A DNA stretch of 64,000 nucleotides, from assembly GCF_000455605.1 (NCBI RefSeq), contig NC_017025.1, forward strand, positions 2,929,090-2,993,089, read 5' to 3'. A model generated the notes under the pieces. The model saw only the letters and a program-made list of their open reading frames with translations, was not told the origin of the DNA and made no database searches. Source of the DNA: Flavobacterium indicum GPTSA100-9 = DSM 17447 (GTDB lineage: Bacteria > Bacteroidota > Bacteroidia > Flavobacteriales > Flavobacteriaceae). The position numbers and the translations under genes are program-made. Below, piece after piece: positions 26,221-35,913 of the stretch. Position 1 is the first letter of the stretch. Each line of letters begins with the position of its first letter.

Positions 26221-26826
26221 TTATTTTTTATTCTGATACAACACAGGATTTAACTCCTCATCGTTATACATTTTCATTTGTTTGTACACTTTCATGTATT
26301 TGTCGCCATTAGCAATATCCGTTAACAATTCGCTAATTGAGATAAACATGTCGTTCTTTTGTTCTAATAGTACATTTAATTTTTCTTGACATTTTGCACG
26401 ATGTTCTGCTGATGCTTCTTCACGAGTCGCCTCTTCATTCATGTGGTAAATTTTCAAAGCTAAAATTGACAAACGATCAATAGCCCAAGCAGGACTTTCG
26501 GTATTAATTTTAGCATTAGGTTTTACTTGAACCTCTTTATATTTATCTAAAAAATAGCTGTCAATATATTCCACCATATCTGTACGAACCTGATTAGAAG
26601 CGTCTATCTTACGTTTTAAATCTAGTGCTGCAACAGGATCAATATTAGGATCACGTACAATATCTTCATAATGCCACTGAACCGTGTCAACCCAGTTCTT
26701 TGCATATAATAAATATTCAATACTTCCTTTTTCAAAAGGATTTAACACCGGTTGGTACACATCATTTATAACATGATAGTCTTTGATACTTTGTTCAAAA
26801 ATTGGGAAAGCAAATTCAGCGAACAT
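26221..26826 (-). CDS. DUF4254 family protein
   Basis: A 201-residue, mostly helical soluble protein. Recognisable family parts are the WHYEDIVRDPNIDP and AALDLKRKIDASNQVRTDMVEYID segments and SPAWAIDRLSILALKIYHM. No signal peptide or membrane helix is seen. In Bacteroidota it is commonly encoded beside a GT9 glycosyltransferase, as here, which hints at a role in lipopolysaccharide core synthesis; no activity is known to me. Own promoter upstream (TATTTTTG). Confidence 0.8.
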   Translation of the reverse strand: MFAEFAFPIFEQSIKDYHVINDVYQPVLNPFEKGSIEYLLYAKNWVDTVQWHYEDIVRDPNIDPVAALDLKRKIDASNQVRTDMVEYIDSYFLDKYKEVQVKPNAKINTESPAWAIDRLSILALKIYHMNEEATREEASAEHRAKCQEKLNVLLEQKNDMFISISELLTDIANGDKYMKVYKQMKMYNDEELNPVLYQNKK

Positions 26827-26848
26827 AATTTAATTTATTTAATTTCTA

Positions 26849-26856
26849 CAAAAATA
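26849..26856 (-). promoter_or_regulatory. DUF4254 promoter -7 element
   Basis: TATTTTTG on the minus strand, 22 bases before the ATG. Confidence 0.55.
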
Positions 26857-26903
26857 ACGTTTTTTTGTACTTTTACTTCAAATTAGTTAAATAAACTTCA
26901 ACT

Positions 26904-27557
26904 ATGCACATTCATTATATTTCAGAACAAAACAGTATTCTCAATCATTTTTTAGCTCAAATTCGCGATATTCACATCCAAAAAGACAGTATGCGCTTTC
27001 GAAAAAACATCGAAAGAATTGGTGAAATTATGGCTTACGAATTAAGCAAAACTTTAGAATATAGAGCTATAGATGTGCAAACCCCGTTGGGAATTAAACA
27101 CACTACTACTATTGCAGAACCTGTTGTTTTATGTTCCATTCTAAGAGCTGGTTTAGCCTTACATCAAGGGTTTATGAACTTTTTTGATAATGCAGAAAAC
27201 GGATTTGTGTCTGCTTATAGACATCATTATGATAACGATGATAAATTTGATATTTTAGTAGAATACCAAGCAGCCCCATCCTTTGAAGGTAAAAATTTAA
27301 TTTTAATTGACCCCATGTTAGCAACAGGTCAATCTATAGTGGCTGTTTTACATAAATTACATTTAGAACAAAAACCAAAGGAAATTCATATTGCCGTTGT
27401 TATTGCAACTCCAGAAGGAATTGATTATTTACAAAAAAACCTGCCTGAAAACTGCCATTTATGGGTTGCAGCATTAGATGATCGATTAAATGAAAAAAAC
27501 TACATTCTACCTGGATTAGGAGATGCGGGTGATTTAGCCTATGGAAGCAAATTATAA
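26904..27557 (+). CDS. upp: Uracil phosphoribosyltransferase
   Basis: A 217-residue enzyme converting uracil and PRPP to UMP in pyrimidine salvage. The flexible-loop/uracil region begins with RFRKNIERIGEIMAYELSK, the PRPP-binding site is LIDPMLATGQSIVAVL, and the C-terminal uracil-binding stretch is LPGLGDAGDLAYGSK. The catalytic-site block CSILRAGLALHQGF is also present. The gene ends 6 bases inside the convergent DUF6427 gene. Confidence 0.95.
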   Translation: MHIHYISEQNSILNHFLAQIRDIHIQKDSMRFRKNIERIGEIMAYELSKTLEYRAIDVQTPLGIKHTTTIAEPVVLCSILRAGLALHQGFMNFFDNAENGFVSAYRHHYDNDDKFDILVEYQAAPSFEGKNLILIDPMLATGQSIVAVLHKLHLEQKPKEIHIAVVIATPEGIDYLQKNLPENCHLWVAALDDRLNEKNYILPGLGDAGDLAYGSKL

Positions 27558-28481
27558 TTGTAATACAAACAGCGTAATTCCTACAGCAAATAAAATATAA
27601 AGCGAGGTTTCTTTAAAATTGTTGTTGTCTAATTTTTCAAACATATTTGCCCCTAAAATGGCCAATGGTGCAAATGAATAAATAAGCATATCATTTGTTT
27701 TATCCATAGATAAAGCATAGATTCCAATAGCTAATAAAAAAGAAAAATATACTTGTTTATAAGAAGATTGCATGTTTAAAGGTTTGTTCTGGTAATCAAA
27801 AATTTGAGAAGCAAAAAACAAAACCGATATTGACACATAAGACGCTAGTGCCATATTCTCAAAAGTTGTTTTGTGACTGGTGAAGTCAAAACTAACTTGA
27901 ATCATTTCTTGAAAATTCAATTCATATTTTCCAAAGAAAAACAAACTGAAAAAAATATGAAGTATCCAAACACAAAACAATGAAATAAAAGGAATTAACC
28001 AGTTTTTATAATCTTTACCCGAGTGAAATATTATTGAAATAAAAACTAAAATAATATAAGCAATACTCCAAAAATGAAATAAAGCAGATAGGAAAATCCA
28101 AAAAGAAGCATCAAAGATTTTTTCTTTTGGAGAATTCAGTGTTCGCAATGAAATTAACCTTCTTAAAGCAAGTAACAAGAAAAAATTGGATAATACTATT
28201 TGCCAATTATCCAAAATACTTGGAAACATTAATACAAATATTAGAAACAATAAAATAGCATAATTATCATTCTTTGTTAATGCATTTCTAAGAGAAATAA
28301 AGTTAACTAAAATAAAAGAAGCAATTATTAAAACAAAAATAGCAGATTCTTTTAGTAACGTTTGTGTTTCAAAAAAATCTTTATCTCTTGTAAATTGATA
28401 AATAAAAAAAGAAATTACAACAAAAAATCCAGTTAAAACGTAATTAAATGGACGAGTTTTACTAAAAAGACTTGCTAACAT
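27552..28481 (-). CDS. DUF6427 family integral membrane protein
   Basis: A 309-residue protein with about eight to nine hydrophobic helices spread over its whole length (for example YVLTGFFVVISFFIYQF, ILVNFISLRNAL and MLIYSFAPLAILGANMF). The opening MLASLFSKTRPFNYVLTG is typical of this flavobacterial family. The function is unknown. It is convergent with upp and divergent from the DUF6341 gene, the arrangement I associate with this family. Confidence 0.8.
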   Translation of the reverse strand: MLASLFSKTRPFNYVLTGFFVVISFFIYQFTRDKDFFETQTLLKESAIFVLIIASFILVNFISLRNALTKNDNYAILLFLIFVLMFPSILDNWQIVLSNFFLLLALRRLISLRTLNSPKEKIFDASFWIFLSALFHFWSIAYIILVFISIIFHSGKDYKNWLIPFISLFCVWILHIFFSLFFFGKYELNFQEMIQVSFDFTSHKTTFENMALASYVSISVLFFASQIFDYQNKPLNMQSSYKQVYFSFLLAIGIYALSMDKTNDMLIYSFAPLAILGANMFEKLDNNNFKETSLYILFAVGITLFVLQL

Positions 28482-28493
28482 AAAGATATTTTA

Positions 28494-28501
28494 TATTTTT
28501 G
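28494..28501 (+). promoter_or_regulatory. DUF6341 promoter -7 element
   Basis: TATTTTTG, 24 bases before the ATG at 28526. Confidence 0.6.
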
Positions 28502-28525
28502 TAGTGTAAAATTAATCAAAAAAAA

Positions 28526-28756
28526 ATGAAAGCATTTTTCGAAGCTATACAATTCTTGTTTGAAGAAATATTATTCTTACCAATGAACTTATTCAGAGAG
28601 TGGGAATTAACAAACTGGTGGGGTGCTAACATCATCAATTGGATTTTTATTGTTATTTGTTGTTATTGGACTGTTTATTGGACTAAACAGTTAAATTTAC
28701 ACAAAAAGAACAACGAAGATAATCAAGATACTACAGCACATTCTTTCTTGAAATAA
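28526..28756 (+). CDS. DUF6341 family small membrane protein
   Basis: A 76-residue protein with one central membrane helix (about 34-52, IINWIFIVICCYWTVYW), a Trp-rich flank (REWELTNWWGANI) and an acidic/Asn-rich tail. It is a short family conserved in flavobacteria, sometimes mislabelled as uracil phosphoribosyltransferase because of its nearness to upp. No function is known. It ends in a long palindromic terminator shared with purD. Confidence 0.78.
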   Translation: MKAFFEAIQFLFEEILFLPMNLFREWELTNWWGANIINWIFIVICCYWTVYWTKQLNLHKKNNEDNQDTTAHSFLK

Positions 28757-28761
28757 TTTAA

Positions 28762-28794
28762 ATATAGGATTTGATTATAAATCAAATCCTATAT
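28762..28794. terminator. Shared bidirectional terminator of DUF6341 and purD
   Basis: A perfect 14-bp stem, ATATAGGATTTGAT with its inverse, and a 5-base loop. The last codons and stop of purD (…DIGFDL) are inside the stem. Confidence 0.75.
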
Positions 28795-30046
28795 CTTTTC
28801 TATAATACATCTTATCGAAATTTAGTTTTTCTATATTTTGATAAGATTTTTTTGTGGCCTCTTTAAAGTCATTTCCATAAGAAGTAACGGCAAGTACTCT
28901 ACCCCCATTAGTTACAACTTGATTGTTTTCTAATTTTGTTCCAGCATGAAAAACAATAGAATCTTCTACATTTTCAAAACCTGTAATTACATCGCCTTTA
29001 GTATAATCTTCTGGATAGCCGCCAGCAACCACCATTACAGTAGCAGCGGTTCTTTCGTCTAATTCAAAAGTAAAGGCTTCCAACTCTTCATTAGCTACCG
29101 CTTGAAATAATGCTACTAAATCACTTTTAATTCTTGGCAATACAACTTCCGTTTCAGGGTCACCCATTCTTACATTGTACTCAATTACAAACGGATCGTT
29201 TCCAACTTTTATTAAGCCAATAAAAACAAAACCTTTGTATTCAATATTGTCATTTTTTAATCCATTTACAGTTGGAATCACAATTCTTTCCTCAATTTTT
29301 TGCATGAAATCAGCATCAACAAAAGGTACGGGTGAAATAGCTCCCATTCCTCCTGTGTTTAAACCTTGGTCTCCTTCTCCAATCCTTTTATAATCTTTTG
29401 CTGTAGGGAGAATTTTGTAGCTTTTACCATCGGTTAAAACGAAGCAACTTAATTCAATTCCATCTAAAAACTCTTCAATCACAACTTTGGCACTTGCTGC
29501 ACCAAATTTAGCCTCCACTAACATATTTTTCAATTCCTCTTTAGCTTCTTGAAGATCGTTAAGGATTAAAACACCTTTACCAGCAGCTAAACCATCCGCT
29601 TTCAACACAAATGGAGGTTGTAATGTTTCTAAAAAAGCAAATCCTTCATTTACAGTTTCCGCTGTAAAACTTTGATATTTAGCCGTTGGAATAGTATTTT
29701 TAACTAAAAATTGTTTCGCAAATTCTTTACTTCCTTCTAATTGTGCCCCGTATTTTGAAGGTCCAATTACTGGTATAGACGATAATTCTGCATCGTTTTT
29801 AAAGAAATCATAAACACCATTAACCAAGGGATCTTCTGGTCCTACTACCACCATTTTTATGTTTTCTTGTAAAACAAATGTTTTAACCGCTTCAAAATCA
29901 TTAGGATTAATAGCTACATTTTTCGCTATTTGCTGAGTTCCTGCATTACCTGGCGCTACAAATAATTGCGTGCATTGAGAACTTTGAGTAATTTTCCATG
30001 CAAAAGCATGTTCTCTTCCGCCTGAACCTAAAAGTAAAATATTCAT
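28775..30046 (-). CDS. purD: Phosphoribosylamine-glycine ligase
   Basis: A 423-residue GAR synthetase, the second step of purine synthesis. Visible are the N-terminal MNILLLGSGGREHAFAWK, the ATP-grasp regions PPFVLKADGLAAGKGVLI and EEFLDGIELSCFVL, the glycine/metal site GDQGLNTGGMGAISPVP and EYNVRMGDPETEVVLPR. Length is typical. It stands alone with a TAnnTTTG promoter. Confidence 0.96.
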   Translation of the reverse strand: MNILLLGSGGREHAFAWKITQSSQCTQLFVAPGNAGTQQIAKNVAINPNDFEAVKTFVLQENIKMVVVGPEDPLVNGVYDFFKNDAELSSIPVIGPSKYGAQLEGSKEFAKQFLVKNTIPTAKYQSFTAETVNEGFAFLETLQPPFVLKADGLAAGKGVLILNDLQEAKEELKNMLVEAKFGAASAKVVIEEFLDGIELSCFVLTDGKSYKILPTAKDYKRIGEGDQGLNTGGMGAISPVPFVDADFMQKIEERIVIPTVNGLKNDNIEYKGFVFIGLIKVGNDPFVIEYNVRMGDPETEVVLPRIKSDLVALFQAVANEELEAFTFELDERTAATVMVVAGGYPEDYTKGDVITGFENVEDSIVFHAGTKLENNQVVTNGGRVLAVTSYGNDFKEATKKSYQNIEKLNFDKMYYRKDIGFDL

Positions 30047-30066
30047 GTTGTGTTGTTTTGTTTTGG

Positions 30067-30074
30067 CAAAAATA
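30067..30074 (-). promoter_or_regulatory. purD promoter -7 element
   Basis: TATTTTTG followed by C on the minus strand, 20 bases before the purD ATG. Confidence 0.6.
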
Positions 30075-30120
30075 CTTCCTTTTCTATCGAAAAAAAAATT
30101 TAGGTGTCGCGGATTATTTA

Positions 30121-30128
30121 TATTTTTG
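30121..30128 (+). promoter_or_regulatory. Promoter -7 element of the CapK-like gene
   Basis: TATTTTTG, 11 bases before the ATG at 30140; this makes the upstream GTG frame start at 30104 unlikely. Confidence 0.5.
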
Positions 30129-30139
30129 AAGAAACCTTT

Positions 30140-31453
30140 ATGACTGTGTTAAAACTATTTGATTTGTCTTTGTGGATTAATGGCTTTCCCATGAAAAAAG
30201 CCAAAGTTGAATTTGAAAAAAACCTTCAAATTCCAGCTAATGACTATCAAAAATTCATTGAAAACAAACGAAAAGAAATAGTTGATTTTCATATTAAAAA
30301 CAATCCTTTTTATACCAATCTTGTTAAAGGAATTGATATTTCTAATTGGGAAGCACTTCCTGTTTTAACCAAAAAAGAGTTGCAAAAACCGTTAGTGGAA
30401 CGTCTTTCTAATGGCTTTGAAAAAAATATTTACATCAATAAAACATCTGGCTCTAGTGGTGATCCGTTTGTGTTTGCTAAAGATAAATTTTCCCATGCTT
30501 TAACTTGGTATTCCAATATTTACCGATTTGGTTGGTTTGGAGTAGATTTTAATTCCTCGTTTCAAGCCCGATTTTATGGTATTCCACTGGATAAATTTGG
30601 TTACTATAAAGAACGACTTAAAGATTTTTTAGCTCATCGATACCGATTTCCTATTTTCGATTTATCTGATGAAGTGTTAGAAAAAGTATTGCATCATTTT
30701 TATAAAAAGAGGTTTGATTACATTAATGGTTATACGAGTTCGGTCGTTTTATTTGCCAAGTTTTTACAATCAAAAAACATCGTCTTAAAATCGATTTGTC
30801 CGAGCTTAAAAGTGTGCATGGTTACTTCAGAAATGTTGTTTGAGGACGACAAAGAAATTCTTGAAAAATGGCTGGGAGTTCCAATTGTAAATGAGTATGG
30901 TGCCTCTGAACTGGATTTAATTGCATTTCAAAATCCGAATGGGGAATGGCAAGTGAATGCCGAAACCTTGTTTGTAGAAATATTGGATGAAAACAATCAA
31001 GCCGTCCCCAATGGTGTTGAAGGAAAAGTGGTAATTACTTCATTGTACAATACAGCCCATCCGTTTATTCGTTACGAAATTGGAGATGTAGGTGTTTTAG
31101 ATGAAAAAAGCACTTGGAAAAAACCAATTTTAAAGAAACTGATTGGAAGAACTAACGATGTGGCACTCTTACCAAGTGGAAAAAAATCACCTGGATTGAC
31201 TTTTTATTATGTGACCAAGAGTATTATTCAAGACGATGGAAATGTAAAAGAATTTATTGTAAAACAAACCAGCATTGCTACATTTGAAATTGATTATGTT
31301 AGCGAAAAAGAATTAACTCCGCAACAAATAAAAGCTATTGAAATTGCAATTGCTACTTATTTAGAACCTGGTTTGCATTTTACTTATAACCGTAAACTTG
31401 TATTAGAACGCACAAAAAGAGGGAAACTAAAACAGTTTCAAAGTTTTGTGTAA
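30140..31453 (+). CDS. CapK-like adenylate-forming enzyme (phenylacetate-CoA ligase family)
   Basis: A 437-residue protein of the phenylacetate-CoA ligase/CapK group. NKTSGSSGDPFVFAKD is the ATP-binding P-loop motif, VNEYGASELDLIAFQN is the next conserved adenylation block, and HPFIRYEIGDVG, then GRTNDVALLPSGKKS, complete the set. Homologs in capsule clusters are thought to activate or transfer a carboxylic acid for glycan decoration; the substrate is unknown. It opens the polysaccharide locus and points towards it, overlapping the end of the GT2 gene by 16 bases. Confidence 0.83.
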   Translation: MTVLKLFDLSLWINGFPMKKAKVEFEKNLQIPANDYQKFIENKRKEIVDFHIKNNPFYTNLVKGIDISNWEALPVLTKKELQKPLVERLSNGFEKNIYINKTSGSSGDPFVFAKDKFSHALTWYSNIYRFGWFGVDFNSSFQARFYGIPLDKFGYYKERLKDFLAHRYRFPIFDLSDEVLEKVLHHFYKKRFDYINGYTSSVVLFAKFLQSKNIVLKSICPSLKVCMVTSEMLFEDDKEILEKWLGVPIVNEYGASELDLIAFQNPNGEWQVNAETLFVEILDENNQAVPNGVEGKVVITSLYNTAHPFIRYEIGDVGVLDEKSTWKKPILKKLIGRTNDVALLPSGKKSPGLTFYYVTKSIIQDDGNVKEFIVKQTSIATFEIDYVSEKELTPQQIKAIEIAIATYLEPGLHFTYNRKLVLERTKRGKLKQFQSFV

Positions 31454-32214
31454 TTTTGAATTTTATATTTTGGTTTAATAACCATTTGGGTAAATAAAAA
31501 TCGGATTAAATCGAAACCTGCTTTTAAAGCACCTTGTTGGTGGTATTCTTTGTAAACCAAATAATTATATTTAATTAATTTCCATTTTGAAGCCGAAATA
31601 GAATCTTTTCGAACACGATAATAGGCTAAATTTTCTGGTGTTGGAATTACTTTTCCCACTTGTTTCACTAAAGTAAGCCACAACATCCAATCTTGTCTTT
31701 TTTTAAAAGAAGAAATGGGTATTTTTCCAAAATAATCTACCGAATATATTCCCGTTAAATTACCCACCCAATTACAATAATATAATTGATTATAGGAAAT
31801 TTGTAAAGGAGTAGTAATTACTTCATTAAGCGGATTAGCATTTTCGTCCATTAATTCGTAAAAAGAAAAAGTTAATGGTAAATCGTGTGTCTTCATAAAA
31901 TGAAGTTGCTCCTGAAGTTTGGTTGGCTTCCACAAATCATCCGCGTCTAAAAAAGCAATATAGTTGCCCGAAGCCTCATTTAATGCTGTATTTCTAGCCA
32001 CACCACTCCCACTATTAACGGCTAATTGAATAAGTTTAATTCTGGTATCATTTGCAGCCAAATTGGCAACAATCTCAACAGTACGATCTTGTGAACAATC
32101 ATCAACAATAATAAGTTCCCAATTCGAATACGTTTGGTTTTGAACCGAATAAACTGTTTGAGCAATGTAATTTGCTGAATTGTAAGCAGGAGTTATAATA
32201 GAAATCAAAGCCAT
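31438..32214 (-). CDS. Family 2 glycosyltransferase
   Basis: A 258-residue GT-A fold enzyme. SIITPAYNSANYIAQTV starts the nucleotide-binding domain, IIVDDCSQDRT follows, and the metal-binding DxD site is in YIAFLDADDLW. RQDWMLWLTLVK is in the acceptor half, where GT2 enzymes keep an ED/DW-type catalytic site. It is last in the minus-strand run 36961-31438, and its start codon overlaps the stop of the WcaJ-like gene by one base. Confidence 0.9.
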   Translation of the reverse strand: MALISIITPAYNSANYIAQTVYSVQNQTYSNWELIIVDDCSQDRTVEIVANLAANDTRIKLIQLAVNSGSGVARNTALNEASGNYIAFLDADDLWKPTKLQEQLHFMKTHDLPLTFSFYELMDENANPLNEVITTPLQISYNQLYYCNWVGNLTGIYSVDYFGKIPISSFKKRQDWMLWLTLVKQVGKVIPTPENLAYYRVRKDSISASKWKLIKYNYLVYKEYHQQGALKAGFDLIRFLFTQMVIKPKYKIQNYTKL

Positions 32215-33566
32215 TAGTATGCCTTTTCTTCGCCTTTAATGGCATTTACAACTGTTTTAAAAATAATTTTTAAATCTAGAAGAATTGTCCAATTTTCTAA
32301 ATAAAAAATATCAAAACGCACACGATTAACTATATCTTTATCCGTTTCAACTTCACCTCTATATCCGTTAATTTGAGCCAATCCTGTTATACCTGGTTTA
32401 ATAAAATGGCGAACCATAAATTTATCTACACTTTTGGCATACATTTCTGTATGGCTAACCATGTGTGGTCTTGGTCCAACAACAGACATTTCGCCAAGTA
32501 ACACATTGAAAAATTGAGGCAATTCATCTATACTTGATTTTCGTAAAAATCTGCCCAATCTAGTAATTCTAGGGTCGTTTTTTTGCACTTGTTCTAAATC
32601 GGCAATTGGATTTAATCGCATAGATCTAAATTTATAACACATGAATTCTTCATAATTTAATCCGTTTCTTTTTTGTTTAAAAAAAACAGGTCCTTTAGAA
32701 TCCAATTTTATAAGAATTGCTAAAATAGGCGTAAGCCAAGAAAGAAGTAATACAATTATTAATAGCGAAAATCCGATATCAAAAATTCTTTTAAATCTTT
32801 TATTAATCTCTTTTTCTAGCGGTATAGTTCTTAACGAAATTATTGGAATATATCCATAATACTCCACCGCTAAATTTCTAAGTAATGTGTTTTTGCTATC
32901 GGGTAAAAGTTTTATGGTTTTTAAATTATTATCGGCAAAATTAATAAGATCCTCCACATCATTATTGCTCAATGTATTTAATGCTCCATACATTTCATCT
33001 ACTTTGTTTTCTAATACAAAGTTGAACGCTTCTTCTAAACCTTGCTTTTTATTACTTTTTAAATCGAATATTTTTAAAAGATTATAGCCATAATCAGGAT
33101 TATCATTAAAAAAGAACTCAAGTTCTTCAACACTTTTCCCGTTACCTATGATAACTACTTTTCGAAGATTACCTCCGTAAAAAAGGCGGTATTTCCTTAA
33201 AAGATAGAAAATTGAAAATTTTAAAAAGGCTACAGCTGCAAAACAAACAAATATATAATTCCAAACTTCATGGGTTGTAACATATTTATACTTGTAGCCT
33301 ACGTAGGCAAAAGTCACTAAACTAATAAAGAAAAATTGTTTAATTAATTTTCCTAAAATTTGAGTTTCTTTAGTATAACGATAAACTTCATAAAATCCAG
33401 AATAATAAGATATTGCCAACCAAAAAGTAGAAACAATGGTATGATAACCAAAGTTACTCATAGCTGGTCTCATACAAACTAATATTAAAAGATTTAGTAT
33501 AAGTAAATCTAATACGGTTTGTATTGGTCCAATATAACCTGAATATCTGCCTGTTTTTCTTTTCAA
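32214..33566 (-). CDS. WcaJ-like undecaprenyl-phosphate sugar phosphotransferase
   Basis: A 450-residue initiating enzyme that puts the first sugar phosphate on undecaprenyl phosphate. About four N-terminal membrane helices (17-120), a CoA-binding-like cytosolic domain (KVVIIGNGKSVEELEFF), a further membrane segment (IGFSLLIIVLLLSWLTPIL) and the catalytic domain with GPVFFKQKRNGLNYEEF, YKFRSMR, LRKSSIDELPQFFNVL and GEMSVVGPRPHMV. The only in-frame start near the homologous N-terminus is TTG at 33566, directly after the stop codon of the UXS gene; the first ATG is about 30 codons later. Confidence 0.9.
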   Translation of the reverse strand: MKRKTGRYSGYIGPIQTVLDLLILNLLILVCMRPAMSNFGYHTIVSTFWLAISYYSGFYEVYRYTKETQILGKLIKQFFFISLVTFAYVGYKYKYVTTHEVWNYIFVCFAAVAFLKFSIFYLLRKYRLFYGGNLRKVVIIGNGKSVEELEFFFNDNPDYGYNLLKIFDLKSNKKQGLEEAFNFVLENKVDEMYGALNTLSNNDVEDLINFADNNLKTIKLLPDSKNTLLRNLAVEYYGYIPIISLRTIPLEKEINKRFKRIFDIGFSLLIIVLLLSWLTPILAILIKLDSKGPVFFKQKRNGLNYEEFMCYKFRSMRLNPIADLEQVQKNDPRITRLGRFLRKSSIDELPQFFNVLLGEMSVVGPRPHMVSHTEMYAKSVDKFMVRHFIKPGITGLAQINGYRGEVETDKDIVNRVRFDIFYLENWTILLDLKIIFKTVVNAIKGEEKAY

Positions 33567-34550
33567 TTAATAGATATATTTTGAAAAATCTTTATGTTCT
33601 TCCTTCGCTAATTCTTCAGGTGATAAAGATTTAAAATAGTCATACGTAATTTTCATTCCTTCTGCTCTTGGCACTTTTGCTTCCCAACCTAATAATTCTT
33701 TGGCTCTGGTTGTATCAGGTTGACGTTGCATAGGGTCATTTACAGGTAAATCTTTATAAATGATTTTTTGAGTAGTACCTGTTAATTTTATTATTTCTTC
33801 TGCAAAATCTTTAATAGTAATTTCATCTGGATTACCAATGTTTACTGGTAAATGGTAATCTGAATGCAACAATCTAAAAATACCTTCTACTTGATCATCC
33901 ACATAACAAAACGAACGTGTTTGGCTTCCATCGCCAAAAACAGTTAAATCTTCCCCTCTTAAGGCTTGACCTATAAAAGCAGGGATTACACGCCCGTCGT
34001 TTAAACGCATTCTAGGCCCGTATGTATTGAATATTCGAACAATTCTTGTTTCTACCCCATGGAATGTGTGATAAGCCATTGTGATTGCTTCCTGATAACG
34101 TTTTGCTTCGTCATAAACCCCTCTTGGGCCAATGGTATTTACATTTCCATAATAATCTTCGGTTTGTGGGTGCACTAAAGGATCACCATATACTTCTGAC
34201 GTAGAAGCGATCAATATTCTTGCTTTTTTAACTCGTGCTAATCCTAATAAATTATGCGTTCCCATTGCTCCAACTTTTAACGTTTGGATAGGAATTTTTA
34301 AATAATCAATTGGACTTGCTGGTGATGCAAAATGAAGAATATAATCTAATTTACCCGGAACATGGACAAATTTAGTAATATCGTGATGGTAAAATTCAAA
34401 GTTTTTTTCTTTAAACAAATGTTCAATATTTTTTAAATCGCCTGTAATTAAATTGTCCATTCCAATTACGAAATAGCCTTCTGCTATAAATCGATCACAT
34501 AAATGTGAACCCAAAAATCCCGCTGCTCCTGTAATTAATATGCGTTTCAT
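33567..34550 (-). CDS. UDP-glucuronate decarboxylase (UDP-xylose synthase)
   Basis: A 327-residue short-chain dehydrogenase-type enzyme converting UDP-glucuronate to UDP-xylose. The NAD site is [16 protein letters not shown]; catalytic residues are in [10 protein letters not shown] and [10 protein letters not shown] (YxxxK). [21 protein letters not shown] and [11 protein letters not shown] are typical of UXS. No UDP-glucose dehydrogenase to make the substrate is in the window. Downstream WcaJ-like gene follows without a gap. Confidence 0.9.
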   Translation of the reverse strand: MKRILITGAAGFLGSHLCDRFIAEGYFVIGMDNLITGDLKNIEHLFKEKNFEFYHHDITKFVHVPGKLDYILHFASPASPIDYLKIPIQTLKVGAMGTHNLLGLARVKKARILIASTSEVYGDPLVHPQTEDYYGNVNTIGPRGVYDEAKRYQEAITMAYHTFHGVETRIVRIFNTYGPRMRLNDGRVIPAFIGQALRGEDLTVFGDGSQTRSFCYVDDQVEGIFRLLHSDYHLPVNIGNPDEITIKDFAEEIIKLTGTTQKIIYKDLPVNDPMQRQPDTTRAKELLGWEAKVPRAEGMKITYDYFKSLSPEELAKEEHKDFSKYIY

Positions 34551-34569
34551 GTAGTTTTTTTCAATATTT

Positions 34570-35913
34570 TTAAAAATGAAAATCTTTTATCAATTGTTTT
34601 TTCTGTTCGTTATTGTTCATAAAAAAACAATAAAACATGATAAAAAAACAAACTCCTCGTTGCCTCCATAAAAAAGATTCTGTCAAAAATAAGCTTATCA
34701 TTAGAATTGCGAAAGTAATATGGATAAAATCTTTATTTGAAAAAGCCTTTTTAATATTTAAAAACAACATTAGAATCAAAAAAAACAAACCAACTATTCC
34801 TAAGTCGGCGAAATTTTGAACATATTGATTGTGAAAATTATAGGATCCGTATCCTGGATATAAATTGTGTTCTTTTTCTTTTTCTTGGATTTTTTCTTGA
34901 GAAGCATTCATCCCGAAACCTTTCCAGAAAATTGGATATTCCATTATTAGTTCTTTAAAAACTCTAACTTGATATACACGAAAAGCCGTTCCAGGAAAAT
35001 AATCATTATGAGTAAATTTTTCTTGATTCCAAGCTTGGTAAATACTTATATTATTTACACTACTACTGGTATTACTGTTGTTTGTTAAACTAGAATTGGT
35101 GTTGCTGGTAAATTCAATTAAAAAACGTTCTTTAATTTTACTAAAAGACAAAATAACACCAAGTAGAACCAATACAATAGTGGCATTTCTTAATCGTAGT
35201 TTATTCGCTATTTTAGAAGAGTAAAAAGTACGTAAAAAGATTAAAACTATAAAAACGATTATAATGTTTTTTGAAGATAATAATAAAACAAAAACAAATA
35301 ATAATCCTAAAATTATTTTTTCAATAGTTGTTTTAGATTCTTTACAAAAGAAATAAAAAAAGGATAGTACAACATAAACAGATACATGAATTGCATTTAA
35401 CAATCTAGGTACTAATCCTGTATCTACATCATTTTCAGGACCATGATAAAAGAAAACAGATACATCTTTCGTTAAAATGTACCGAACACCTGCTCTTATT
35501 AAAAAATAAATTACATAACCAACCATTGCAAAGCTGTAATATTTAAAAATCAAATTTTTCTGTTCAGAAGAAAATGGTTTTTTAATTACAAAAGCTAATG
35601 GAATTAAAATTAATGTAATTTCTTTAAAGATGGCCTTTAATGAATCGTCAGGTTCATAGGACCAAAAATAGGAAAGTAGCATCCAAATAAACAAACTCAT
35701 TGGAACGATAAAAACGAAACCGATTTTTAATTTGCTTTTATTCAAACTTAGGAAAGCACTCAAAACAAAAATAGCTGTAGCAATATTATTAACAGCCATA
35801 GAAATTGGAAAAGTAATTAACAACAATAAAAACGGAATAAAAGTGCTATTTTTTTTACTTTCGTCTAGAATTTCTTTCCATGCAGACTTCAAAAAACTGT
35901 AAATACTGTTCAT
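34570..35913 (-). CDS. O-antigen ligase/polymerase-like membrane protein
   Basis: A 447-residue polytopic protein with about ten hydrophobic helices and one large periplasmic loop (about 270-350, with [28 protein letters not shown] and [17 protein letters not shown]). The H-x-x-Y/N pattern in NFHNQYVQ is typical of WaaL/Wzy proteins (Wzy_C). It either ligates O-polysaccharide to lipid A-core or polymerises repeat units; a second such protein lies at 39001. The start overlaps the preceding glycosyltransferase by 59 bases and no nearby alternative ATG exists. Confidence 0.82.
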   Translation of the reverse strand: MNSIYSFLKSAWKEILDESKKNSTFIPFLLLLITFPISMAVNNIATAIFVLSAFLSLNKSKLKIGFVFIVPMSLFIWMLLSYFWSYEPDDSLKAIFKEITLILIPLAFVIKKPFSSEQKNLIFKYYSFAMVGYVIYFLIRAGVRYILTKDVSVFFYHGPENDVDTGLVPRLLNAIHVSVYVVLSFFYFFCKESKTTIEKIILGLLFVFVLLLSSKNIIIVFIVLIFLRTFYSSKIANKLRLRNATIVLVLLGVILSFSKIKERFLIEFTSNTNSSLTNNSNTSSSVNNISIYQAWNQEKFTHNDYFPGTAFRVYQVRVFKELIMEYPIFWKGFGMNASQEKIQEKEKEHNLYPGYGSYNFHNQYVQNFADLGIVGLFFLILMLFLNIKKAFSNKDFIHITFAILMISLFLTESFLWRQRGVCFFIMFYCFFMNNNEQKKQLIKDFHF